The translations under genes and the position numbers were made by a program. A DNA stretch of 10,480 nt from the NCBI GenBank assembly GCA_016201185.1, contig JACQDG010000326.1, positions 1 to 10,480 of the forward strand, in the 5' to 3' direction. Origin of the DNA: Acidobacteriota bacterium. Lineage in GTDB: Bacteria; Acidobacteriota; Terriglobia; Bryobacterales; JACQDG01. Positions 1 to 7,514 of the stretch are shown here, one piece after another; the first letter of the stretch is position 1; the number at the start of each line of letters is the position of its first letter. The notes below the pieces were generated by a model. That model worked only from the letters and a program-made list of their open reading frames with translations. It was not told where the DNA came from and did no database searches.

Positions 1-1
1 C

Positions 2-100
2 GCCACCGAGTTCGAGCGCGCCCTTCGTCTCAATCCGCAGCATGCCATTGCCGCCAAGAATCTGGAGCAGGCGCACGCGCAACTGAAAAAGACCAAGTAG
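2..100 (+). CDS. TPR-repeat protein, C-terminal fragment
   Basis: The 32 codons before the TAG at 98-100 read ATEFERALRLNPQHAIAAKN and continue into a charged helix ending in KKTK. The pattern F-x-x-A-L-x-L-N-P followed by A-x-x-N-L is the second helix of one tetratricopeptide repeat plus the capping helix after it, so this is the end of a TPR protein whose body lies outside the window. TPRs are protein-protein interaction scaffolds; nothing here shows the rest of the protein. It could be another cytochrome-TPR protein like the one at 3869, but only the TPR end is visible. No terminator is obvious in the 80 bases after the stop. Confidence 0.75.
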   Translation, partial: ATEFERALRLNPQHAIAAKNLEQAHAQLKKTK

Positions 101-181
101 CGCCCTACGATTTAACAAGCAATTTAACCCCTTGTATTTGAATGACTTATATGATTTCTGAAGATAAATTGTGCCAGAAAC

Positions 182-210
182 TTGCAAGACAGGACCAACT
201 GGAGTATACT
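182..210 (+). promoter_or_regulatory. sigma70-type promoter for the TonB-dependent receptor gene
   Basis: A TTGCAA (182-187) and a TATACT (205-210) are separated by exactly 17 bases, matching TTGACA/TATAAT at 4 of 6 and 5 of 6 positions. Transcription would start near 217, leaving a leader of about 60 bases before the ATG at 278. The surrounding 101-277 stretch is clearly more AT-rich than the genes, as expected for a promoter region. This placement also argues against translation starting at the in-frame TTG at 182, which would lie inside the -35 box. Confidence 0.55.
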
Positions 211-261
211 ACCCATAATTGTCAAGTATTTTTCTGGGTCTTTGAGCAGACTTGTTTTTAA

Positions 262-268
262 AGAGGAG
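262..268 (+). promoter_or_regulatory. Shine-Dalgarno site deciding the receptor start
   Basis: AGAGGAG sits 9 bases upstream of the ATG at 278, an optimal spacing. It fixes the receptor start at 278 rather than at the upstream in-frame TTG at 182, which has no comparable site. It is the only strong Shine-Dalgarno I can see in front of any gene in the window. Confidence 0.75.
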
Positions 269-277
269 AAGAACGAC

Positions 278-3200
278 ATGAGGTTCCCCAAGGGGACATT
301 GCTGGTTCTGTCAGTCCTGGTATGCGCTTTGCTGTGTCTACCGCAGAGCGCGATGGGTCAGGCGGTTTACGGAAGCATCTTCGGAACGGTGACCGATCCC
401 ACCGGCGCCGTGGTGCCCAACGCGAAGGTCACCATCACCAACGTCAACAAGAACACCAAGTTCGAGACCACGACCAACGAGAGCGGCAACTACAGCCGGA
501 CGCAGTTGATTTCGGATCTGTATCAGATCGAGGTGGAAGCGGCGGGCTTCCGCAAGGCCCTGCTCTCGAACATCACGGTAAACGCCGACGTGTCCTCCAG
601 AGAGGACGTCAAGCTGGAGGTGGGCAACGTGTCGGAACAGGTCGAGGTGACGGCCGAGGCGCCGATGCTGAAGTCGGATCGCTCTGACGTGGCGGTGACC
701 TTGAGCACCAAGATGTTGAACGAACTACCCTCCTTTGGCCGCAACTGGCAGGCATACGAGTTGCTGGTCCCGGGGACGCAGAAGCTTGGCTGGCAGCACG
801 CGTCCAGCGAAAACCCCCAGGGCAGCCTTCAGATCATGGTGAACGGCCAGAATTTCAGCGGGACCGGTTTCCAGTTGGATGGCACCGACAACCAGGACCC
901 GATTCTGGGAATCGTGGTGATCAACCCGACCCTGGAGTCGGTGACGGAATCGAAGTTCACCACCCAAAACTATGACGCGGAGTTTGGCCTGGCGATCGCC
1001 GGCATGATGACCGCGCAAACCAAATCCGGCACGAACGAACTCCACGGCTCTCTGTTCGAGTACATCCGGGACAATACGCCGGGCTTCACGACCTTTGCCC
1101 GCAACCCGTTCAACTCGGCCGAGAATACGGGAGTGCCGCCGGTGAAATGGAATCAGTTCGGCGGCTCGGCCGGCGGGCCGATTAAGAAAAACAAGCTGTT
1201 CTACTTCGGCGACGTGCAGATCACGCGGCGTCGAACCGGCTCTTCGGTGCTGACGGGCGTTCCTACCCTGAAGGCCCGCACTGGAGACTTCAGCGAATAT
1301 CTGGAGCCTCTGGCGGGCGCCGCGCTGGTACCGACGACGCAGGGCAACATGGTCCCTTTCCAGCGCAACATGATTTTCGACCCGCTGACAGGCGATCCGA
1401 CGACGGGCGTGGGGCGGCAGGCCTTCCAGGCGCCGGACGGGACCCTCAATGTGATTCCGCAGTCCCGGCTGAGCCCGCAGACGCTGGCCCTGCTGAAATA
1501 CTTTCCCAATCCCAACGCTAAGGACATCCAGGGTTCTCCCTTCCGGCGCAATTACGCCGCTGCCGGCAGCGAGAATTTCGACACCAACCAGTGGAACACC
1601 CGCATCGACTACTTCGCCAGCGAAAAGATGTTCCTTTTTGGGCGCTACAGTTGGGCTAATTTCAAGAAATTCTCCAACGGCGCATTCGGGGAACTGGCGG
1701 GCGGTCCGGCGCTGGACAACGTCAACTTCGCCGGCAAGTCGGATGTGCGCAACCAGAGCCTGGCGGCAGGCGTGAACTATACCATCAATCCCACCCTCCT
1801 GACCGAGTTTCGATTTGGGTTCATGCGGTATCGGGTCGCGGTGCTGCCGAACGGCCTGGGGACCACCCCGGCCAAAGACGCCGGCATTCCCGGTCTGAAC
1901 GGTCTGAACGGCGACAACTTCTTCACAACCGGCATGCCGCGCTTTCAAGCCACCGGCGACGGGGGTGTCGACCTCGGCTATTCTCTGGGAACGAACCAGT
2001 GCAACTGCCCGCTGGACGAGCAGGAGCAGCAGTTCCAGTTTGTCAACAACACCACCAAGATTCATGGGAACCACAGCATCAAGTTCGGCGCGGATATCCG
2101 TTACGCCATGAACCTGCGCGTCCCGAGCGACTCGCACCGGGCCGGGGAACTGTACTTTGACCCGGGCTACACAGGGTATGTCAGCACGAAAGGCGCCAGC
2201 GTCCAGCAGGGCCTGGGCCTGGCCACTTTCTTTCTCGGGGAAACGACGAACTTTTCCCGTTACGTAAGCTCCTCGACGAACGCCGCCGAGCGGCAGAAGC
2301 GTATGTTCTGGTACCTCCAGGATACCTGGCGGGTCACCAATAAACTAAGCCTGAACTACGGCGTGCGTTGGGACATGATTTTCCCGGAGAAGGTGAACGC
2401 GCCCGGCAACGGCGGCGCTCTCGATCTGTCGACCGGGCTGATTAATGTGTATGGAATCGGCCAGGTTGGGGACCACGGCATTGTTGATATGAACTGGAAG
2501 AACCTTGCCCCGCGCCTGGGCGTCACTTACCAGGTGGGGCGCCGGACGGTGGTGCGGGCCGGGTACGGATGGAGTTACACGATAGGCACCTTCGGCTCCA
2601 TCTTCGGGCACAACGTGACGCAAAACGTGCCGGTGCTGGCCTATCAGCAGCTAAGCCGGCCGACGGATTTCCTCGGCGTGTTTACGCTGGATCAAGGTCC
2701 GGCGCCGCCCACGTTCCTGAAGCCGGATGCCAACGGCCAGTTCCTGCTACCCGACGGGATCAACGGCAAGGCGCGCCCCAACCCTCTCCGGCTCCCGCGA
2801 GTGATGGCCCATAACATCACGGTCCAACACCAGCTCACCGACACGGTCTCCCTTGAGGTCGGCTATGTCGGTAACGTGGGCAGACATACTTTTACAGGAG
2901 ACGGTCCGAATTACAACGTGAACGCACCCGCGTTCATCCCCGGCGTGTCGGACAACACTCGGAAGCCTTACTTTCTTAAGTACGGGTGGACGCAGGGCAT
3001 CGACTGGTATTGCTCCTGCGCCACCACGGAGTACGACTCTCTCCAGATCAAGTTGGAGAAGCGTTTCGCCAAGGGTTACGGAGTCGTTGGCCACTATACC
3101 TATGGCCGAGGGGTGCAGGACGATGACGACGGCTACTCCTTCCTTTATAACCGTGCTCTGGCCAGGGGCGTGAATGGTTGGGACCGCACGCACATCTGGG

Positions 3201-3769
3201 TGGTGGCGCAGAACTTCGACGTGCCGGTTGGAAAAGGTAAGCACTTCTTGGGCCAAATGGGCACAGTAGGTAATGCCATTGTGGGTGGCTGGCAGCTCAA
3301 CGCTATCACGTCGGTTTATGGCGGCCTGCCCTTTACCCCGGGTTTTGACGCGCCGTCGGGAGCCATTCGTCCCAATGCCGGTCCGAGCGGCCGGCCCGAC
3401 AAGGGGTCTCAAGATCCCTTCGCGGGCGCCAAAAAGAACCGCGACCAGTGGTACGTGGGCGGTTTGGGCGGGGCCTTCCTGGTGCCGGCCGATAACACGT
3501 TCGGCAACTACGGGCGGAACACCCTGCGCGGTCCCCGCCTGTTCCAGCAGGATCTGTCCATCTTCAAGAACTTCAAGCCCAGGGAGAACATGACGTTGCA
3601 GGTTCGCGCCGAAGCGTTTAACGCCTTCAATCACACCAACCTGGGCCAACCTGAGTCGAATGTCACTTCCGGTGACGCGGGCAAGATCACTTCATTGGCG
3701 GCATCCGGGGGCGACAACGCCTTGGGCGTGATGCGGCGGATGCAGTTCGGTTTCCGCCTCCAGTTCTAA
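278..3769 (+). CDS. Oar-like TonB-dependent receptor with carboxypeptidase-regulatory-like domain
   Basis: An outer-membrane beta-barrel receptor of 1163 residues, of the large Oar-like type that is highly multiplied in Acidobacteriota. Residues 1-27 are a Sec signal peptide (basic start, Leu/Val core, SAMG before the likely cut). Residues ~31-129 match the CarboxypepD_reg fold (GTVTDPTGAVVPNAKVTITN, later SGNY and VEVTAEAP). A plug-like region follows at ~131-260 (VNGQNF, QLDGTDNQD, FGLAIAGMMTAQTKSGTNELHGS), then the barrel with many aromatic alternating strands. The chain ends in MQFGFRLQF, a typical terminal strand with C-terminal Phe. Two CxC pairs occur at residues 575-577 and 912-914. 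The start is set by a Shine-Dalgarno at 262-268 and by the signal peptide; 32 extra codons back to a TTG at 182 would destroy the signal peptide. No clear TonB box was found. The ligand is unknown: family members take up large substrates or act in surface adhesion, and the context does not settle this. It is transcribed alone, between its own promoter and a terminator. Confidence 0.9.
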   Translation: MRFPKGTLLVLSVLVCALLCLPQSAMGQAVYGSIFGTVTDPTGAVVPNAKVTITNVNKNTKFETTTNESGNYSRTQLISDLYQIEVEAAGFRKALLSNITVNADVSSREDVKLEVGNVSEQVEVTAEAPMLKSDRSDVAVTLSTKMLNELPSFGRNWQAYELLVPGTQKLGWQHASSENPQGSLQIMVNGQNFSGTGFQLDGTDNQDPILGIVVINPTLESVTESKFTTQNYDAEFGLAIAGMMTAQTKSGTNELHGSLFEYIRDNTPGFTTFARNPFNSAENTGVPPVKWNQFGGSAGGPIKKNKLFYFGDVQITRRRTGSSVLTGVPTLKARTGDFSEYLEPLAGAALVPTTQGNMVPFQRNMIFDPLTGDPTTGVGRQAFQAPDGTLNVIPQSRLSPQTLALLKYFPNPNAKDIQGSPFRRNYAAAGSENFDTNQWNTRIDYFASEKMFLFGRYSWANFKKFSNGAFGELAGGPALDNVNFAGKSDVRNQSLAAGVNYTINPTLLTEFRFGFMRYRVAVLPNGLGTTPAKDAGIPGLNGLNGDNFFTTGMPRFQATGDGGVDLGYSLGTNQCNCPLDEQEQQFQFVNNTTKIHGNHSIKFGADIRYAMNLRVPSDSHRAGELYFDPGYTGYVSTKGASVQQGLGLATFFLGETTNFSRYVSSSTNAAERQKRMFWYLQDTWRVTNKLSLNYGVRWDMIFPEKVNAPGNGGALDLSTGLINVYGIGQVGDHGIVDMNWKNLAPRLGVTYQVGRRTVVRAGYGWSYTIGTFGSIFGHNVTQNVPVLAYQQLSRPTDFLGVFTLDQGPAPPTFLKPDANGQFLLPDGINGKARPNPLRLPRVMAHNITVQHQLTDTVSLEVGYVGNVGRHTFTGDGPNYNVNAPAFIPGVSDNTRKPYFLKYGWTQGIDWYCSCATTEYDSLQIKLEKRFAKGYGVVGHYTYGRGVQDDDDGYSFLYNRALARGVNGWDRTHIWVVAQNFDVPVGKGKHFLGQMGTVGNAIVGGWQLNAITSVYGGLPFTPGFDAPSGAIRPNAGPSGRPDKGSQDPFAGAKKNRDQWYVGGLGGAFLVPADNTFGNYGRNTLRGPRLFQQDLSIFKNFKPRENMTLQVRAEAFNAFNHTNLGQPESNVTSGDAGKITSLAASGGDNALGVMRRMQFGFRLQF

Positions 3770-3793
3770 CCGATACTCTCAACGCTCACCAGC

Positions 3794-3828
3794 GGGGCAG
3801 GTCTTTCGACCTGCCCCTTTTCTTTTTT
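3794..3828 (+). terminator. Rho-independent terminator after the receptor gene
   Basis: A perfect 10-bp inverted repeat (GGGGCAGGTC at 3794-3803, GACCTGCCCC at 3808-3817) around a four-base TTTC loop is followed by TTTTCTTTTTT (3818-3828). It begins 24 bases after the receptor stop codon. This is a textbook intrinsic terminator and separates the receptor from the cytochrome cluster that starts at 3869. Confidence 0.92.
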
Positions 3829-3844
3829 CCGCCTATGGGCGCGG

Positions 3845-3850
3845 TATGAT
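3845..3850 (+). promoter_or_regulatory. possible -10 box for the cytochrome cluster
   Basis: TATGAT matches the sigma70 -10 consensus at 5 of 6 positions and lies between the terminator and the ATG at 3869. At a 17-base spacing the -35 position would fall in the terminator's T-run and matches poorly. Transcription from here would give a leader of only about 10 bases. Since the terminator at 3794-3828 should stop read-through, a promoter is needed somewhere in 3829-3868, and this is the best candidate I can see. Confidence 0.25.
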
Positions 3851-3868
3851 GGTTGTCTCAGCGCCTAA

Positions 3869-5755
3869 ATGAGAAGGAAGCCGTTCGGTATCCTCTGGCC
3901 ACTTGTTCTCCTCAGCCTGAATTCCTTCGCGGCGGAAAAAAACGCCGGGTATGTTGGCTCTGGAGTCTGCGGCGACTGTCACCGTGAAATTGCCGCCGCG
4001 CAATCCCGCAGCAACATGGCGTTGACCTGGCAACCCACTTCGGGAGCCCAATTTTCCGGGGGCTATGCCAGGGAGAAGCAAGAAGGCCCGCCTCCGGTCA
4101 TTGACTACCGAGTGGAGGGGCAGCCGCGGCTGACCTTTCACGTGAAAATGCCGGACAGAGAGCCTATTGCCGCGCCCGTTGAGTCGGTGGTGGGCGGCCG
4201 CCGGCACGGTCTCAGCTTTCTCTTCCGCCTCCAAGAACTGGAAGGAACGCCGCTGGCCCGGCCCGCTTTGATAGAAGCTCGTTACCTGCATCACAGCACC
4301 TCGGGAGATTTGGCCCTGTCTCCCGGCTTTCCCACAGAGAAGCCGGCTTCCTATGAGACCGCGATGGGCATAGTCCTCAGCCCGGGCTTTGAAAAGAAGT
4401 GCCTGGGCTGCCATGGTTCGCCGCTGCACGATAGGACCGGCCAGGCGGGAGTGCGCTGCGAAGAGTGCCATGGCGCTGGGCAACCGCACTTGCAGGCGCT
4501 GGCGAAGGGGCGGCCCAGCGCGGGAATCCTCGATCCGCGAAAGCTCAGCAACGAGAAGAAGATCGAGCTTTGCGCCCAGTGCCACGCCGGGTTCAGTGAA
4601 CTGGTCGATCCGCTCCCGCAGGACGTACTCATATCCAACCAAGCCACGGCCCTGCGACTTTCCGAGTGCTACATCCAGAGCGGCCAGGGATTCAGTTGCT
4701 TGAATTGCCACGACCCGCATCGCAATTCCCGCCGCGACGACCCCGTTCACGTGAAGACCTGTCTCGGCTGCCACAGCACGGGTCTCGAGCGCGCGGCTTG
4801 TCCCGTCAATTCGAAGGACGGCTGCATCGACTGCCACATGCCGACCGTGACGCAGGGAAGCTTCCCGCTGGCCGACCACTGGATTCGCGTGCACCCGGAG
4901 AAGGCGTCATCTTCCTCTCCGCGGCGGAACATTGCCAGAAGCCGCGTCGTCCCCAGGCGCTTATTCTTGAAGATTCTCGTTGTGCGGGATCGTGCGGAGG
5001 CGGAGTCGCTGCGGGAGCAGTTGCTGAAAGGCGCCTCCTTTTTTGCATTGGCGCGGGAACATTCCCTTGACCCCTCGGCCCCGGAAGGCGGATTCCTGGG
5101 CGAAATGTGGGTGGATAAGATGGACCGGGCGCTGGCGGCTGCCGCCTCGCGCCTGGCGCACGGCGAAACCAGCGAGGTGATTCCTTCCCGCGGGCAGTTC
5201 GTCATCCTCCAGCGGCTGCCGCGCGACTTCCGCTGGCAGGCCATCGCACTCGAAGAAGAAGCCTCGGCGCTGAAGGCCAAGGGGCTCCTGGAAGAAGCGA
5301 TCGAGAAATACCAGCAAGCTTTGCAACTGAGCCCGCACTTTCTGCGGGCGCTGGTTTTCCTCGGGGTGTCCTACGGCGAGAAGGGCGAGAAAGAACGCGC
5401 CATCGCAGCCCTGGAGCAGGCCGCATACCTGTTTCCGAACGATCCCTCGGCGCACTACAATCTCGGAATCGCTTACGGTGCGGCCGGCCGTGCGGCTGAG
5501 GAGATCCGCTCCTATCGCCGGGCGATCGAGCTCGAGCCCGACCTGGCGCCGGCCTACATCAACCTCGGGGCGGCGCTGCTCTCCTCCGGGCAGGCCGGCG
5601 CGGCGGTGGAGGTTTTCGAGCGCGCGCTCCAGGTGAATCCCCTCTCGGCCACCCTTTACTACAACCTGGGACTGGCCCGCCAGGAACAGGGGAAAATGGA
5701 GGAAGCGGACCGGGCATTCCTTTTGGCGGGGAAGATCGACACGAAGTACAGATGA
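3869..5755 (+). CDS. heptaheme c-type cytochrome with parvulin-like domain and TPR tail
   Basis: A 628-residue exported electron-transfer protein. Residues 1-22 form a Sec signal peptide (MRRK start, hydrophobic core, SFAA). Seven CxxCH heme c motifs start at residues 34, 178, 197, 235, 277, 298 and 319. The last is followed by MP and then DHWIRVHP, as in the cytochrome c554-like/TPR cytochromes. The long heme-free stretch 39-177 contains the VVGGRRHGLSF and ARYLHHS segments typical of that family and could supply distal His ligands. Residues ~365-455 resemble a PpiC (parvulin) domain: KILVV, GASFFALAREHSLDPSAPEG, GFLG, and GETSEVIPSRGQFVILQ; the usual HIL and HxI histidines are K368 and F444, so isomerase activity is doubtful. 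Residues ~456-628 are about five TPRs. The expected site is the periplasm or cell surface, with hemes carrying electrons and TPRs binding a partner. The start has no clear Shine-Dalgarno, but the signal peptide begins there. It is the first gene of a likely operon with the CRTAC1 genes; its electron donor and acceptor are unknown. Confidence 0.88.
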   Translation: MRRKPFGILWPLVLLSLNSFAAEKNAGYVGSGVCGDCHREIAAAQSRSNMALTWQPTSGAQFSGGYAREKQEGPPPVIDYRVEGQPRLTFHVKMPDREPIAAPVESVVGGRRHGLSFLFRLQELEGTPLARPALIEARYLHHSTSGDLALSPGFPTEKPASYETAMGIVLSPGFEKKCLGCHGSPLHDRTGQAGVRCEECHGAGQPHLQALAKGRPSAGILDPRKLSNEKKIELCAQCHAGFSELVDPLPQDVLISNQATALRLSECYIQSGQGFSCLNCHDPHRNSRRDDPVHVKTCLGCHSTGLERAACPVNSKDGCIDCHMPTVTQGSFPLADHWIRVHPEKASSSSPRRNIARSRVVPRRLFLKILVVRDRAEAESLREQLLKGASFFALAREHSLDPSAPEGGFLGEMWVDKMDRALAAAASRLAHGETSEVIPSRGQFVILQRLPRDFRWQAIALEEEASALKAKGLLEEAIEKYQQALQLSPHFLRALVFLGVSYGEKGEKERAIAALEQAAYLFPNDPSAHYNLGIAYGAAGRAAEEIRSYRRAIELEPDLAPAYINLGAALLSSGQAGAAVEVFERALQVNPLSATLYYNLGLARQEQGKMEEADRAFLLAGKIDTKYR

Positions 5756-5786
5756 AACCACAAATGAACACAGATAAACACGGATC
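5748..5786 (+). repeat. degenerate ACAGAT/AACAC-type dispersed repeat filling an intergenic gap
   Basis: The stretch consists of near-repeats of ACAGATGAA, ACAAATGAACACAG and AACACAGATAAACACGGAT. From memory, sequences of this kind are scattered as intergenic repeats in many environmental bacterial genomes, and their reverse complement is often mistranslated as peptides containing SVFIC. Here the reverse strand indeed reads LSVFICGFIC. The repeat overlaps the last codons of the cytochrome gene, supplying its TGA (5753-5755), and occupies nearly all of the 34-base gap before the ATG at 5790. No clear Shine-Dalgarno is left in that gap. Only one copy is visible, so dispersal is recalled rather than shown. 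Confidence 0.55.
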
Positions 5787-5789
5787 AGA

Positions 5790-7514
5790 ATGAAATTCTC
5801 GCGGCGGGAGCTTATCAAGTCGCTGTGCCGGACGATGGCCGTGTTTTCCTTCGACCAGCTCATCGCCGCGTTGCCCTTGGGGGTGCAGTTTGTCAATGTG
5901 GCTCGGGAGGCGGGGCTGCGCGCCAAGACAATCTACGGCGGCGAAAAAAAGAACAAGTATTTGCTGGAAACCACCGGCTGCGGCGTGGCGTTTTTCGATT
6001 ACGACGAGGACGGCTGGCTGGACATTTTCTTCGTGAACGGAACACGCTTCGAGAGCCGCTTCCCCAAGGGCGCGGAGCCGACGAACCGGCTGTATAAGAA
6101 CAACCGCGACGGCACCTTCACCGACGTGACCGCCGCGGCCGGGCTGGTGCGCACCGGCTGGGGCCAGGGCGTCTGCGTGGGCGACTACGACAACGACGGC
6201 CACGACGACCTGTTCATCACCTACTGGGGCGAGAATGCTCTTTACCGGAACAACGGGAACGGAAAGTTCACGGATGTTTCCGCCAAGGCCGGCATCACGG
6301 GGGCGCCCTCTGGGCCCGGCGGCAAGCTGCGACGGTGGAACACTGGCTGTGCTTTTGTTGACTACGACCGCGACGGGTTCCTGGACCTGTTCGTCTCCAA
6401 CTACATCGATTTCGATCCCGAGACTGCGCCGCTGCCTGAGACGGGCCCCTGCCTGTACAAAGGCATCCTGGTGGCTTGCGGGCCGCCGGGGCTCGAGGGC
6501 GGCAAGAACATTCTGTTCCACAACAACGGCGACGGCACCTTCACCGATGTCTCGGAAAAGGCCGGCATCCTCAACACGCCGGGCACTTACGGGCTCGGGG
6601 TCCTGGTGGCGGACTTCGACAACGACGGCTGGCCGGATATTTACGTCGCCGACGATTCCAGCTCTTCGGCGTTTTACAAGAACAATCACGACGGAACGTT
6701 TTCCGAAATTGCGATCGAAGCCGGGGTGGCCTTCGGCCCCGACGGCAAGACCCAGGCCGGCATGGGCGTTTCGGCGGCCGACTATGACGGCGACGGGCTT
6801 CTGGATATTGTTAAGACTAACTTCGCCGGGGACACCGCAACCCTCTATCGCAACCTTGGAAAAAACGTTTTCGACGACATGACATTCCAGGCCGGGTTCG
6901 GCCGCAATACCCGCTTTCTGAGCTGGGGCGTCGGCTTTTTCGATTTCGATAACGACACATGGCCTGACGTGCTGATCACCAACGGCCACGTCTACCCGGA
7001 AGTGGGCGAGTCGGACGTGGAGGCGGGGTATCGCCAGCGCAAGGTGCTGTACCACAACCTGGGCAACGGAAAATTTGAGGACGTCTCGGCGATGGCCGGG
7101 CCGGGAATCCTGGAGCCGGCGCCCGGCCGCGGATGCGCCTTCGGCGATTTCGACAACGACGGCGACATCGACATCGCGGTGAATTGCGTCAACGGTGTGC
7201 CGCAACTCCTGCGCTGCGACAGCAGCTTGAAAAACAACTGGCTGAAGGTGAAGACCATCGGCGTCAAGTCGAACCGGACGGGGATCGGCGCGCGGATCTA
7301 CTGCACGCCGCAGGGCGGCCGCCGGCTTATGGATGAAGTCCGCAGCGGGGGCGGCTATTTTTCCCAGAATGATCTGCGGGTCCACTTCGGGCTGGGGAAG
7401 GCCGAACAAGCCGATCTCGAGATTCGCTGGCCGAGCGGGCAAGTGGATAAGATCCCGGGCGCCAAAGCCAACCAGGTGGTCGTGGTGGTGGAAGGGAAAA
7501 GCGGAAACCGTTGA
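5790..7514 (+). CDS. CRTAC1 family protein: FG-GAP/VCBS repeats plus ASPIC/UnbV domain
   Basis: A complete 574-residue exported protein. The N-terminus has SRRELIK, a twin-arginine-like motif, followed by a short moderately hydrophobic stretch, suggesting Tat export; the mature part begins near GVQFVNVAREAGL. Seven FG-GAP/VCBS-type repeats carry DxDxDG calcium-binding loops beginning at D70, D132, D191, D275, D331, D385 and D453. The D385 loop has Thr in place of Gly. Between loops the family signature N-x-x-DGTFTDV recurs. This spacing fits a seven-bladed, integrin-alpha-like propeller. Residues ~482-574 are a full ASPIC/UnbV domain (NNWLKVK, NRTGIGARI, VRSGGGYFSQ, FGLG, IRWPSG). The biochemical role of bacterial CRTAC1 proteins is not established; calcium-dependent binding at the cell surface is the usual inference. 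The start is preceded by repeat sequence rather than a strong Shine-Dalgarno. Its TGA overlaps the TTG of the next, paralogous gene. Confidence 0.92.
   Translation: MKFSRRELIKSLCRTMAVFSFDQLIAALPLGVQFVNVAREAGLRAKTIYGGEKKNKYLLETTGCGVAFFDYDEDGWLDIFFVNGTRFESRFPKGAEPTNRLYKNNRDGTFTDVTAAAGLVRTGWGQGVCVGDYDNDGHDDLFITYWGENALYRNNGNGKFTDVSAKAGITGAPSGPGGKLRRWNTGCAFVDYDRDGFLDLFVSNYIDFDPETAPLPETGPCLYKGILVACGPPGLEGGKNILFHNNGDGTFTDVSEKAGILNTPGTYGLGVLVADFDNDGWPDIYVADDSSSSAFYKNNHDGTFSEIAIEAGVAFGPDGKTQAGMGVSAADYDGDGLLDIVKTNFAGDTATLYRNLGKNVFDDMTFQAGFGRNTRFLSWGVGFFDFDNDTWPDVLITNGHVYPEVGESDVEAGYRQRKVLYHNLGNGKFEDVSAMAGPGILEPAPGRGCAFGDFDNDGDIDIAVNCVNGVPQLLRCDSSLKNNWLKVKTIGVKSNRTGIGARIYCTPQGGRRLMDEVRSGGGYFSQNDLRVHFGLGKAEQADLEIRWPSGQVDKIPGAKANQVVVVVEGKSGNR

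Noticed and set aside
132..155. Alternative promoter TTGTAT...TATGAT upstream of the receptor
   Set aside because: The spacer is only 12 bases; the 182-210 pair has a 17-base spacer and lies closer to the gene.
182..277. N-terminal extension of the receptor to the TTG at 182
   Set aside because: It would overlap a good promoter (-35 at 182-187), lacks a Shine-Dalgarno, and would bury the signal peptide that starts at the ATG at 278.
725..2137. Long minus-strand open frame of 470 codons opposite the receptor
   Set aside because: It mirrors the codon pattern of the plus-strand gene, has low-complexity Arg/Val/Ala-rich sequence and no recognisable domain; the plus-strand protein is clearly real.
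2747..3649. Minus-strand open frame of 300 codons in the receptor 3' half
   Set aside because: No domain, no ribosome site, and fully opposite well-supported barrel sequence.
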